64,000 nucleotides of DNA from Brachyhypopomus gauderio (GCF_052324685.1 NC_135228.1:15492611-15556610); one strand, 5' to 3'; counted from the stretch's first letter, positions 11,463-23,406 are shown. Notes: generated from the letters alone by a model not told the origin. Numbers and translations: made by a program.

Positions 11463-14400
11463 AGTTGCGTAGCGAAAAAGAAATGTTTCGCCCCAGCTAC
11501 GGTGTACAAGCCCTTCGGGGAACAAGCAGCAGGCGTGCGCAGCCTCACCCAGTTCCAGGCGCTGCAGGACGGGGAGCAGGAGCTGGCCGGCCTGCGAGAG
11601 CTGGGCCTCACCGACGCCGAGATCCAACTGTGGAGGAGCAAGGACCGGCCCGAGAGCGGGAAGGTGGGCCGCCGCTAGCGTTCGCCCGCTGGGGTGTTTT
11701 TTATTTGTTTTTCGAGTAATGTTACACGCCGTGGGGGACGCGGTTTTATGTGTAGTTCTCCGCCGTCTCCTCGTAGGGACAGGGGGTGCGCGTCGCTCCG
11801 GAGGCACGGGACGAGCGGCTGCGGGTCATCGAGGACAAGATGGCGGCTCGGGCGGAGCTGCTCGCGCGCCCCCAGCGCTTCTCCGCTAGCCGGGCCCTTT
11901 CACGGCGGGAGATGGAGATCGAGAGGGCGCTCTTCCATGGCAACGACCGCTGTAGCTTCCTTACTGCCCTCTACCATCAAGGTTAGACAAACCATACGTG
12001 GAGCAGCGATTTCTACAGTGATATTTGACTTAAATATTATTACAGTAAGGTTATTAACATTAACATTAATCATTGACATTAATGATATTAACGGTGTTTG
12101 GAATTTGCCTTCTTTTTCCTGTTTTATTTGTAGAGGAAGATTCACAAAATGGCCAGCAGGGGGCAACGTCCTGTAACCCAGTGGATACATTATATAGAGA
12201 CTTACTCAAAGACCAGCCGAAAGACTCTGATACGTTGGTGGTCTCCCATGAAGCAGTACCTTCAAATAGACCTGATTTGTCAAACACAGACATCATTCAT
12301 CACCATTCAACTCTTAAAGGCACAGAACCTGATCAGTCACGTAGTGAAGACACTATGTCTTCTAGCCACATACTTCAGCCAGCCATTGGCAAGAACAGTC
12401 AGACGCACTCCCTAAATCAAGGGAAATGCAGCGGATTGGCCGCTTCACAGAAAATAGCAGTAAACCAGCCAATTGGACATCTGACTGCTTTTCCTGGGCA
12501 GCATCAGGAAAGTCCAGTGGCGGTCAGCGGTAGGATAGAGGAGATTTCGGATGATGAGATCGCAACCAATCGGGAGACGGAAGAGGGCATCAGGAGAATT
12601 TCACGCTTTCGCAACTACCAGCGTGGAGAGCCATCTAATGTAGGTTTTTGAAGCTGTGTGTGTGTTTATAAATAAAAACACATTTTTTTTGTTTGTCTTT
12701 GTTTTTGTTTTCAGTGATTGTTGTTTTTCCATTGCCTCTTTCACAATATTCAACATTGCAGTTGCTAATCTGCTCACATTAGCAGCACATTAGCAGGAGT
12801 GTGTTTTTTATTTTTGATTTCGACTCGGTTCCGCAGTTGTTAGCAATTCAGTGTGTGATTCCTTTAGAACAGTTACCATGCATAACTTCACTGGTTGCTG
12901 CACAGGTGCTGTGTGTGAAGAACATGACCCCTCGGGCCACTCTAGCCCAGCTGGTGTCCCTCTTCTCCAGGTTTCAGCAGAGGGACGCACAGCCAGTCCT
13001 GTACCGCCTGCTCACGGGAAGACTCAAGGGTCAGGCCTTCATCACGTTCTCTGGTAGGAGAGGTTGGCCATCACCTTACTAACACTAACCTTCAAATGTA
13101 GGAATCTTCTAAAGTGATGTTTTTAAGTGAAGCAATCAGCTTGGATCCATTTCTCTGTGCAGGTTTTCTACGTGCATGTGTATTCATGTATAGGTGCACA
13201 TTATTAGTCATTATACAGGAGCTCTTATATTTCTCTGATTAACATATGGAATGCAAAAAAGGCAATTTGTAATGTATAATTTCTCATGTATTATACAATG
13301 AGAATTACAGACAATTAGACAAACAATTAGACAAACAAACAAATCACAACCTGATTGTTGTAATGTCTTTGCCCTAAAATTGGATCATGGCATTGATCTA
13401 GGGGGGTTTCACACTAAAGTCTTTTGCCCCAGGGCCGCATGCTTTGCCTGTTTCATATGTTGAACAGTGTGAATGCTGCATTTGTGTCTAGAAGCAGTAC
13501 ACAGTACAGAGTACAGGTCCTGTGTTTGTGTGTAGAACAGTACACAGTACAGGTCCTGTGTTTGTGTGAAGAACAGTACACAGTACAGGTCCTGTGTTTG
13601 TGTGTAGAACAGTACACAGTACAGGTCCTGTATTTGTGTGTAGAACAGTACAGAGTACAGGTCCTGTGTTTGTGTGTAGAACAGTACACAGTACAGGTCC
13701 TGTGTTTGTGTGTAGAACAGTACACAGTACAGGTCCTGTGTTTGTGTGTAGAACAGTACACAGTACAGGTCCTGTATTTGTGTGTAGAACAGTACACAGT
13801 ACAGGTCCTGTGTTTGTGTGTAGAACAGTACACAGTACAGGTCCTGTGTTTGTGTGTAGAACAGTACACAGTACAGGTCCTGTGTTTGTGTGTAGAACAG
13901 TACACAGTACAGGTCCTGTGTTTGTGTGTAGAACAGTACACAGTACAGGTCCTGTGTTTGTGTGTAGAACAGTACAGAGTACAGGTCCTGTGTTTGTGTG
14001 TAGAACAGTACACAGTACAGAGTACAGGTCCTGTGTTTGTGTGTAGAACAGTACACAGTACAGGTCCTGTGTTTGTGTGTAGAACAGTACACAGTACAGG
14101 TCCTGTATTTGTGTGTAGAACAGTACACAGTACAGGTCCTGTGTTTGTGTGTAGAACAGTACACAGTACAGGTCCTGTGTTTGTGTGTAGAACAGTACAC
14201 AGTACAGAGTACAGGTCCTGTGTTTGTGTGTAGAACAGTACACAGTACAGGTCCTGTGTTTGTGTGTAGAACAGTACACAGTACAGGTCCTGTGTTTGTG
14301 TGTAGAACAGTACAGAGTACAGGTCCTGTGTTTGTGTGAAAAACAGTACACAGTACAGGTCCTGTGTTTGTGTGTAGAACAGTACAGAGTACAGGTCCTG

Positions 14401-17400
14401 TGTTTGTGTGTAGAACAGTACACAGTACAGAGTACAGGTCCTGTGTTTGTGTGTAGAACAGTACACAGTACAGGTCCTGTGTTTGTGTGTAGAACAGTAC
14501 ACAGTACAGGTCCTGTGTTTGTGTGTAGAACAGTACACAGTACAGGTCCTGTGTTTGTGTGTAGAACAGTACAGAGTACAGGTCCTGTGTTTGTGTGTAG
14601 AACAGTACACAGTACAGGTCCTGTGTTTGTGTGTAGAACAGTACACAGTACAGGTCCTGTGTTTGTGTGTAGAACAGTACACAGTACAGGTCCTGTGTTT
14701 GTGTGTAGAACAGTACAGAGTACAGGTCCTGTGTTTGTGTGAAGAACAGTACACAGTACAGGTCCTGTGTTTGTGTGTAGAACAGTACAGAGTACAGGTC
14801 CTGTGTTTGTGTGTAGAACAGTACAGAGTACAGGTCCTGTGTTTGTGTGAAGAACAGTACAGAGTACAGGTCCTGTGTTTGTGTGTAGAACAGTACAGAG
14901 TACAGGTCCTGTGTTTGTGTGTAGAACAGTACACAGTACAGGTCCTGTGTTTGTGTGTAGAACAGTACAGAGTACAGGTTCTGTGTTTGTGTGTAGAACA
15001 GTACACAGTACAGGTCCTTTGTTTGTGTGTAGAACAGTACACAGTACAGGTCCTGTGTTTGTGTGTAGAACAGTACAGAGTACAGGTCCTGTGTTTGTGT
15101 GAAGAACAGTACACAGTACAGGTCCTGTGTTTGTGTGTAGAACAGTACACAGTACAGGTCCTGTGTTTGTGTGTAGAACAGTACAGAGTACAGGTCCTGT
15201 GTTTGTGTGTAGAACAGTACAGAGTACAGGTCCTGTGTTTGTGTGAAGAACAATACAGAGTACAGGTCCTGTGTTTGTGTGTAGAACAGTACAGAGTACA
15301 GGTCCTGTGTTTGTGTGTAGAACAGTACACAGTACAGGTCCTGTGTTTGTGTGTAGAACAGTACACAGTACAGGTCCTGTATTTGTGTGTAGAACAGTAC
15401 ACAGTACAGGTCCTGTGTTTGTGTGTAGAACAGTACACAGTACAGGTCCTGTGTTTGTGTGTAGAACAGTACACAGTACAGAGTACAGGTCCTGTGTTTG
15501 TGTGTAGAACAGTACACAGTACAGGTCCTGTGTTTGTGTGTAGAACAGTACACAGTACAGGTCCTGTGTTTGTGTGTAGAACAGTACAGAGTACAGGTCC
15601 TGTGTTTGTGTGAAAAACAGTACACAGTACAGGTCCTGTGTTTGTGTGTAGAACAGTACAGAGTACAGGTCCTGTGTTTGTGTGTAGAACAGTACACAGT
15701 ACAGAGTACAGGTCCTGTGTTTGTGTGTAGAACAGTACACAGTACAGGTCCTGTGTTTGTGTGTAGAACAGTACACAGTACAGGTCCTGTGTTTGTGTGT
15801 AGAACAGTACACAGTACAGGTCCTGTGTTTGTGTGTAGAACAGTACAGAGTACAGGTCCTGTGTTTGTGTGTAGAACAGTACACAGTACAGGTCCTGTGT
15901 TTGTGTGTAGAACAGTACACAGTACAGGTCCTGTGTTTGTGTGTAGAACAGTACACAGTACAGGTCCTGTGTTTGTGTGTAGAACAGTACAGAGTACAGG
16001 TCCTGTGTTTGTGTGAAGAACAGTACACAGTACAGGTCCTGTGTTTGTGTGTAGAACAGTACAGAGTACAGGTCCTGTGTTTGTGTGTAGAACAGTACAG
16101 AGTACAGGTCCTGTGTTTGTGTGAAGAACAGTACAGAGTACAGGTCCTGTGTTTGTGTGTAGAACAGTACAGAGTACAGGTCCTGTGTTTGTGTGTAGAA
16201 CAGTACACAGTACAGGTCCTGTGTTTGTGTGTAGAACAGTACAGAGTACAGGTTCTGTGTTTGTGTGTAGAACAGTACACAGTACAGGTCCTTTGTTTGT
16301 GTGTAGAACAGTACACAGTACAGGTCCTGTGTTTGTGTGTAGAACAGTACAGAGTACAGGTCCTGTGTTTGTGTGAAGAACAGTACACAGTACAGGTCCT
16401 GTGTTTGTGTGTAGAACAGTACACAGTACAGGTCCTGTGTTTGTGTGTAGAACAGTACAGAGTACAGGTCCTGTGTTTGTGTGTAGAACAGTACAGAGTA
16501 CAGGTCCTGTGTTTGTGTGAAGAACAATACAGAGTACAGGTCCTGTGTTTGTGTGTAGAACAGTACAGAGTACAGGTCCTGTGTTTGTGTGTAGAACAGT
16601 ACACAGTACAGGTCCTGTGTTTGTGTGTAGAACAGTACAGGTCCTGTGTTTGTGTGTAGAACAGTACACAGTACAGGTCCTGTGTTTGTGTGTAGAACAG
16701 TACACAGTACAGGTCCTGTGTTTGTGTGTAGAACAGTACAGAGTACAGGTCCTGTGTTTGTGTGTAGAACAGTACAGAGTACAGGTCCTGTGTTTGTGTG
16801 TAGAACAGTACAGAGTACAGGTCCTGTGTTTGTGTGTAGAACAGTACACAGTACAGGTCCTGTGTTTGTGTGTAGAACAGTACAAGTCCTCAGGTCCCCT
16901 GAAGTTGTTCCTCAGGAGTTCAAGCGATGTGGTCCACAGTACATATGGAAGCCTGTGAGGTTCCCTGCGTGAGATGCCACGTGTGAAGTGGAATGATTGG
17001 TTCATTTTGTGACGTGACTGCTTTGATTCAGCCCATCAGCCCTTTACAAGTTTCGTGATGGCGGGAGAAGAACTGGAGTGTTTCATATAGGCCAGCAGCT
17101 GTATAGCAGTCCCACATTATCACTATTATGTGGTTTATTATGTGGTTTATTATGCCGTTTCAAGGGTATGGCTAATGAAAGCACACTTTTATAGGACGGG
17201 GGAATGTTACTGTGATAATCTCACCTTTGTGGAGTAGGTGCATGATCTGAGAGCACAGCGGGAAATGTCCGTGCCTTCCTGCACGACTCGAAGCTTCGTG
17301 ATGTATAGTGGAATGCCGTGGGTACAAAGAACTGTTCATCAGAACTTGGGTGCTTGTGTCCAAGGAAAAAAAAACTAGAAAACAGATTAACTTGGTGTCC

Positions 17401-18163
17401 AACATTTTTGCAAACCAGCACAGAGAAAAGTCAAACGTGGAACTGCTCAACCGATCCACAGTTCAGATGGAAACGTCTGTGTGAACGCAAACCGCCGACC
17501 AGCCCCTTCCGTAAACGAGCCCAGAATCGGTCCTGGGTGCAGAACGAAGTATTCAAGACAAATGGAAAACTGCACTGAATCTACTTTTAATGCCATTTTG
17601 AAATACAGTACTCTGGATGAAATCTGAGTAGATGTTGCATTTGACACCCTCCAGAGGTCACACACATGAATGCAGCACACATCACTGTAATTCCCTACAC
17701 ATCAAGAATACTAGATCAACTGTCTGTTTACACTCCTAAAGACGCTCCTAAAGACTTTGGGTGTAGTTTAGAAAAGCGATGCATGGCCTGAGATATGCGG
17801 TAGGGTGAATTGCATTCACATACGCATTTTGCATTTAGTCGTGATATGATAAATGCTCCATAATGTAAACAAAAAAAAACTACAGAAAAGGAGCATTGTG
17901 AGGAGCAACAGATTTTGATGTTTTCTATGTCTTAGAAACTTTATCTTCCATAGTAATCCTAACCCGTAATTGACTCTTATTTTGCAGATATAGAAACTGC
18001 AGGAATGGCCTTGGAAAGGTTGAATGGGTACAGGCTGCTGGACAAGCCACTCGTGATTGAGTTTGGCCGAGAGAGGAAAGCTCCAAACGGCGGGAACTGT
18101 TCTGGGGACTCCAGTGCAGCCGCAGCACACGAGCCTGAAGATCAAGAACTCCACAAGGACTAA
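8975..18163 (+). CDS. rbm41: RNA-binding motif protein 41 (seven coding exons)
   Basis: Coding exons are 8975-8982, 10932-11048, 11465-11663, 11777-11981, 12134-12639, 12906-13053 and 17988-18163. All junctions are GT-AG with matching phases, giving 452 residues (human about 413). The first exon supplies only ATG AAG CG, so the protein starts MKRV as in human RBM41. A conserved N-terminal block (ETEGQRQL, FAPATVYKPFG, RELGL) is followed by a basic helix (RREMEIERALFHG, residues about 160-172) and a long, less conserved linker. One RRM begins at about residue 346 with RNP2-like VLCVKNM and has RNP1-like KGQAFITF at about 386-393. The family is related to the C-terminal RRM of the U11/U12-65K protein (RNPC3) and is linked to minor-spliceosome RNA. 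The last intron (13054-17987) splits the RRM and holds a large minisatellite. Confidence 0.95.
11431..11464 (+). promoter_or_regulatory. rbm41 exon 3 acceptor preceded by a 32-nt poly-C tract
   Basis: A homopolymer of 32 C residues (11431-11462) runs directly into the AG acceptor at 11463-11464 of rbm41 exon 3, so it serves as the polypyrimidine tract. C-only tracts usually bind U2AF less well than U-rich ones, and homopolymers vary in length. Confidence 0.85.
13496..16890. repeat. 36-bp minisatellite, about 94 copies, in the last rbm41 intron
   Basis: The 36-bp unit reads GAACAGTACACAGTACAG followed by a GTCCTGTG and TTTGTGTGTA portion, repeated head-to-tail for about 3.4 kb. Variants include CACAG/CAGAG, GTAGAAC/GAAGAAC/GAAAAAC and TGTTTG/TATTTG. 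Some units carry a 7-bp insertion (AGAGTAC), making them 43 bp; one unit near 16630 lacks 7 bp. Because 36 is divisible by 3, several frames stay open on both strands for up to about 1200 codons, but there are no splice or start signals and the translation is purely periodic. There are no spacers, so it is not a CRISPR array. Confidence 0.98.
14020..16636. repeat. Higher-order duplication of 1274 bp inside the minisatellite
   Basis: Rare unit variants recur exactly 1274 bases apart: GAAAAAC at about 14338 and 15612, GGTTCTG at about 14978 and 16252, CCTTTG at about 15017 and 16291, and CAATAC at about 15251 and 16525. The block equals 35 units, two of them with the 7-bp insertion (35 x 36 + 14). 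The two copies look nearly identical, pointing to a recent unequal exchange or an assembly duplication. Confidence 0.88.
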
Positions 18164-18239
18164 AAGGACTCCAGAGCATTTCATTTATCATTCTGAAATC
18201 GCGAAGGCATAACATGCTATAAATGTCATTCTCTGTGTT

Positions 18240-18245
18240 AATAAA
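18240..18245 (+). promoter_or_regulatory. rbm41 poly(A) signal AATAAA
   Basis: AATAAA lies 77 bases after the rbm41 stop codon, which gives a short 3' UTR. Confidence 0.75.
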
Positions 18246-19250
18246 ACACGTCATGTAGATATGGTAAATATGTCGGCGTCTTTCTGCAAATGATCTCAGG
18301 GGAATTTGTCCATCGTGCTGGGCTAAGAGTTCTTTCTGGTTAGTTTTAAGTGGTGTTTTTTCCATTTACCAGCAGAGGTCGCTGTGTTCCACCTGTCTCG
18401 TGGCCTTGAGCGCAGTGAATACTGAGAACGGGGAAGTCGATGTGCTTGATCAACAGGATGGAGAAAAAAAAACCTGCCTTGTTTACAGGAACATTTTTTC
18501 TCACGGAGTCACCCATCTAAAATCAATCCATTTGATTTCGGAGCTGTGCTTCACAATCTAGCAATGTCAGTCGTTTACTATGCTAAAGAAATGTCATAAT
18601 GTGCTGTCGTTTCTAAAGAATGTTTAAGACCAATAATAAGTATAATCGGGACTGAGGCATTTCCAGTGTTTGATGATCTCGCTGCAACCTTTAATAAAAT
18701 GTTATATCAGTGCTATAAGGCTCTTAGCTGTAGCTCTTAGAGCTACAAAGAGCCATGATGTTACACAGTTCATCTATTTAACCTTAATCTAATCAAACTA
18801 GCTAATAACGACGTTTTAATGTTGCTCCAGCAACCTGTGCTATGTTGGTGTTTTTTTACTTTGTTTTTTGTCCATATAGGATTATAGTAGCTGTGGTTGA
18901 ACTGATGTTACTGGTTATGTACGCTTGCAAATCCACCAGAGAAATAACTTAATCTCCTTTATTAATAACATTAAAACAGTTATCTTGTGCTGTTTTAGAA
19001 AAAACAAACTGACAACCTAATATGATGTCAAATTTTCTGTATTAATACAAAATGCATGGTGTTACAAAAAAATTTTGCATTTATACATTTTTGTCACAAA
19101 ATTCTGAAGTCAAAAACATTTTAGCTAAACAATTTCTTACAGACACTTGTTTAACAGCCAAATGGGGCATTGGGTAACTCTAGCTCTGTGTATTTACACA
19201 GAGAAGTCCCAAGGCACAGTTGCACAGCTGAACTGAAAAGTATTGATTAG
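18246..19250. other. Intergenic stretch between rbm41 and cldn2
   Basis: AT-rich sequence between two convergent genes. I see no exon, RNA gene or recognisable mobile element. The right edge would be the 3' UTR end of cldn2, whose minus-strand AATAAA is at 19252-19257. Confidence 0.6.
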
Positions 19251-19251
19251 T

Positions 19252-19257
19252 TTTATT
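19252..19257 (-). promoter_or_regulatory. cldn2 poly(A) signal (minus strand AATAAA)
   Basis: TTTATT on the plus strand reads AATAAA on the minus strand, about 210 bases past the cldn2 stop codon. Confidence 0.5.
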
Positions 19258-19463
19258 TACAGATTCAGCATTAAATGTCACAGTGTTGTTCTTTATAAAG
19301 GGGGAGAAATTCATTTGCCCATTTTTCCTTTCATATATCCATTTATGTGTGCCCTAAATTGTTAGCCACAGACAGAATCATTTTTACAGTCAATCCAATC
19401 CAGTCAATCCTTTTTTTACACATTGGCTCAAAAGAGTGACCGGAACCAAGTCTAGAAATATCT

Positions 19464-20288
19464 TCAGACGTATCCGGTAACGTCGTAGCTGGCTGTCGGA
19501 TTCTGCCGTGCTGGTTTCCTCGAGCCCTGAGCAGCAGTGGTGGAGTGGCTACTGGTGCTGATCTGGCTGGCCAGGGTCTGGTTCTTGTTCGTTGGGTTCA
19601 GGGTGATGCCAGTCGGGCGGTGGGGCATGGAGTGAGAACCCCCACGGGCTACACCGCTGGTGCCCGTGCGGTCGGGGTAGGGGTAACCTCCGGCATGGCG
19701 CCTGAAACGCCGACTCCCATCCGGGTCATCGCAGCAGGACGTGCTCAGCAGACCTCCCCCTATCAGGGACAAGATGGAGGAAGCCAGGCCTACGTACAAG
19801 CAGCTGCCAATCTCAAACTTGAGGCTGTCGGGCACATTAAAGTAATAGAAGTTCTGCACCACCTCATGGGTCTTCCAAGACACAGGGATGAGAGACAGGA
19901 GGCCAGCCGCCAGGAAGAAGCCCCCCCCGACTCCGGCCACCTTGGTCTTGGCCGCGGATCCGTCCATGCACACGGTGCACTGCATCCCCACACTAGACAC
20001 GAGACAGGCCATGATGGAGAAGATGACGGAGATGACCATCATGGCCCGGGCCGCCTGCATGTCGGCCCGCAGGCCCAGGATGGTGTTGTAGGTCTCGCAC
20101 TGGAAGGCACCGGTGCTCTGGTGGACACATTCCATCCACAGGCCCTTCATGCTGTCCACGGCGGTGACGATGTTGGAGCCGATGTGGGCAGAGATTTCCC
20201 AGTAGGGCAGCAGGGTTGCCACCAAGTTCCCAATCATACCCAGAATGCCCAGGAAAAAGCCCATAATCTCTAGTGCAATGGTGGCCAT
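19464..20288 (-). CDS. cldn2: Claudin-2 (single coding exon)
   Basis: A 274-residue tetraspan tight-junction protein forming the paracellular cation pore of leaky epithelia. The first loop carries the claudin signature W30...GLW (49-51), C54, C64, and the pore position 65 is Glu (QCETY) where human claudin-2 has Asp65; Tyr67 is kept. Four membrane segments are visible at about 8-28, 80-101, 116-138 and 163-185. The protein ends in TGYV, a PDZ-binding tail like that of human CLDN2. It is about 44 residues longer than human, owing to a longer cytoplasmic tail. The start chosen is ATG at 20288, giving MATIALEIMG at the usual claudin start; an in-frame ATG 27 codons upstream gives a basic, non-claudin leader and was not used. 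Adjacent rbm41 and nearby ripply1 match human Xq22.3 and support claudin-2 over related claudins. Confidence 0.88.
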   Translation of the reverse strand: MATIALEIMGFFLGILGMIGNLVATLLPYWEISAHIGSNIVTAVDSMKGLWMECVHQSTGAFQCETYNTILGLRADMQAARAMMVISVIFSIMACLVSSVGMQCTVCMDGSAAKTKVAGVGGGFFLAAGLLSLIPVSWKTHEVVQNFYYFNVPDSLKFEIGSCLYVGLASSILSLIGGGLLSTSCCDDPDGSRRFRRHAGGYPYPDRTGTSGVARGGSHSMPHRPTGITLNPTNKNQTLASQISTSSHSTTAAQGSRKPARQNPTASYDVTGYV

Positions 20289-21079
20289 CACCAAGCAGCG
20301 TACCGCACACAGCGGCCCCCTCACACAGCAGCTCCCCTCACAGCGCCACACAAGCCGACGTCTGCTCACTGAAAACAGATAATGACCTCCACTAGTCAGC
20401 TACCTTCTTCATATGTTAAAGACTCAAAAAACAAGAAAATAAAAGGTAGGTCTACGAGTCGCTTTGTCTATATGTGGTGGACTGTGTGCTCTCTGTGTTC
20501 CTGCTCTCATGTGTCTAAATACTGGAAGCTTCCACAGCTTACGTATCAGGCACACACAGTAGAATGAGTTAAAGATTCACCTTTGCTGCCTTCACAAAGC
20601 CAAGGCCACTGACAGGAGGACAAGGCCAGTCTCAGCAGGCCAGCAGGTTTCCCCTTTGTCAGGATATATATAGTTTTTTATCATTTGGTGGAAACTTAAA
20701 CTTGAGATAACTGATTAATGTTATCCAGACAGTTTTGTAATTAGAACATTTTATCATTACTCTATAATTTAATTAAAGAGCACATTAAAACAGCTCACTG
20801 CTATTGGAATATTGCAAGATTGCAAGATGTTTCACACTTAAAAGTGAAATGGATAATGATGAAGTAAAATGAACAGGCTACAATAAAAATATATCATACA
20901 GTAAAACACAACAATATAGTGGAATTAAAGTACAATGCTGCTGTTAGGTTATTTATAATATCCACTATAAAATGTGTATAATAAGCCAAACAGAACATTT
21001 TGTTCACTCGATTCACTGCTATGGATGTTTTAGCCTAAATGTGCCAACCCATATAAACAAGTCAATTTCCCTTCCATCT

Positions 21080-21144
<65 letters not shown>

Positions 21145-22180
21145 ACACTTACCAATGTAATCTCATTCTTTTAGTTTGATTCCAAATGATGATAGCTAGG
21201 ATTCTGTTGCTGGGACAGTTATGGTTCCATGCAGGGTGCGCCTGTGAGCATGCATAGTTTAGACTGGTTTAGACTTGATCCTAATCTAACCAAATCTCTG
21301 CTCACATGTCGCCAATGCAGTAATGAGATTAAAATGTAATCCAGCATCTGCTTCCTCTGACTGAATGAGTGGGCCAACAGTCGGCACCAGGTTTTAGCAG
21401 TAAACACACCACTTCTCCACATCCTGCATGTTTTTACTTGATGCTGTACCTCATAACACCATTACACTTGAGGGTTATAATTACACCAATACAAGTAACT
21501 ATAGGGAACTATAGGGAACCGGTGTGTGAGTATATTTAGGAGAATTTGATGTCTCGGCTGGTTCAAATAAAATGAAGACGGTAACTCCCTGATCGTTAAA
21601 TAAAACAATACAAACAATTGGTCAAAGTCCCTTTTTAAATCAAAACACACTAATCACTCTTATATGCTTCTTGTCTCTAGAGGTTGCTATTGTGCACTTT
21701 AATAATCTAAAATGCATATTCTTTATGCAATTAACCATTCTCAAACTATTTTCACTGGCTCTGGATACTGTGAGGTCATCTTCCACTGTTATCTTCTTTC
21801 AGTCAGCTGTGTTACATTTAAACTGTTTTGCCACTTAGCCACTTTGTTGGTCCGGTCTTATAAGTTTGAGTGATAGTGATGCATAGTATTTCATATAATA
21901 TTCATATAATATAATATTCATATATATTTCATATAAGAGTTCTCCATTGAGGTCAGCATAGCGCTATTTATATGCTATCACAATGTTTTATAAACGAATA
22001 ACAGTTATTTTAGACACCATAACTAGTGAATCCTTAATGTTTGGGTTTGTAACCCCATCGAACCACGAATGTTCATAATGTATCTGAGAGTGAGTCAAAA
22101 TGTGTTCAGTTGGTAATTGTATGTTTGGGTTGGCTTTGGATTAGAGGTGCTGCTGTGGGAATTGTGATCTTGACCTCACA
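20289..22180. other. cldn2 5' flank and intergenic DNA
   Basis: No further coding exon is seen. A minus-strand TATA-like run lies at about 20665-20675 and could serve a cldn2 promoter, but this is weak. A (CT)n-(CA)n compound microsatellite spans about 21084-21139. The rest is AT-rich and unremarkable. Confidence 0.5.
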
Positions 22181-22189
22181 CACGGGGAT

Positions 22190-22320
22190 GGAGGTGCCAG
22201 CAGAGAGAGTGGAAGAACAGAGAGGGTGAGAGAAGTGTGCCTACAGAGGTGTGAGGGATGGTGTCGTCCCTACGCCTCCCCAAATGAAGCCGGAGGTGCT
22301 GAGAGACACACTACAGCACG
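22190..22320 (-). repeat. Local repeat family, copy 1 (minus orientation)
   Basis: Contains the family core in reverse: GGGTGAGAGAAGTGTGCCTA, then a GGTGTGAGGG segment, then CCTCCCCAAATGA. Just to its right (about 22320-22365) is a plus-oriented piece, AATTCCCACATCAGCACCTA, shared with copy 6, so this locus may be a rearranged copy. Confidence 0.75.
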
Positions 22321-23234
22321 GCCTGAAAGTCCCTGCCAGAATTCCCACATCAGCACCTATGTGTGTTATGTGTTACCTTTGACCCTAACACAAAGGTACA
22401 TGTGCTCTTACTTTGTGTGTGTGACTGCAAAAAGGAATGTTTTGCATCAAAACGATGCACTTTTTTCCAAGAAAATTAACCCTCTGGTCCAGTAACTTTT
22501 CTATGGATGAGAGGTTCGAGGAGTTCTAGTCTCTCACTATTGGACCTAAGCTGCTGTTGTAACAAGTATAATGAAGTGACTGCTATAGGAATACAATGTA
22601 TCTACTGGTTGTACCTGGCTGTATGTATCATGCTCGTTGTTCTTGGGTACTCCCAGTACTCTCCTGAGTTTTTCCTCATATATTTTATACTTTATGGATA
22701 ATAAATAGGACAATAGATCTTGTGGGATATCTTGGAGTCTGCTGGATAGTTTGGTGGTAAAATGAGATACTAAGCATATCTCAAATATTCAAGAAACCCT
22801 GGAGATCTCTGTTTTGTAACTGGACCCAGTGATCTTAGATTAGGTGTGAATTAAGGGCTTAGAAGCTGGAAAGTTGGAAGCTTCCCAGGACAGAGAAGGT
22901 TCTTTAGATGGTCTACATGTCTTGTTGAATTTTCTTAACAGGCTTATATGAAAGAAAATGAGGGAAAATGTACAGTAGTGCACTGTATGAATCTGCTAGT
23001 GGCTTTAACAAATACAGCCTGCTTCTATATATGTATATATATATATACATGTAATGGGATCATGAAGAACTATGACCCTAATGGTGAAAATGTGTTTGCT
23101 TGGTGAAAATGAGTCATAAGGTCAAATAGAACCGCGTCCCACTGGATGCCGATACTACATATTTTTTCGTCTGACCTCAGCCCCCTGTGTGACCTTATGG
23201 TCTCAGGGTGCAGTGGTGATCTGTGCACCGATCC

Positions 23235-23406
23235 CTCCAATCCTGTTCCTCTTCACCAGGCCTCACACCTCTGGTCTCATTTGGGGAGGTGCAGGGATGA
23301 CACCAGCCCTCACACCTCCGTAGGCACACTCACCCTCTGGTACTGTGCTACACGTACCACAGTCTATGTAGCAGAGTCTGCAGACCATTTCCCACCCCAG
23401 CACCTC

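Noticed and set aside
13496-16890. Resemblance to a CRISPR-like array because of regular direct repeats
   Set aside because: There are no unique spacers; units follow each other directly, and the setting is a vertebrate intron.
13409-17005. Very long open frames on both strands through the minisatellite
   Set aside because: They are a consequence of a 36-bp, stop-free unit. The translation is purely periodic, has no start or splice context, and lies in an rbm41 intron.
20289-20369. In-frame ATG 27 codons upstream of the cldn2 start
   Set aside because: The added leader is basic and unlike any claudin N-terminus, while the ATG at 20288 gives the expected family start.
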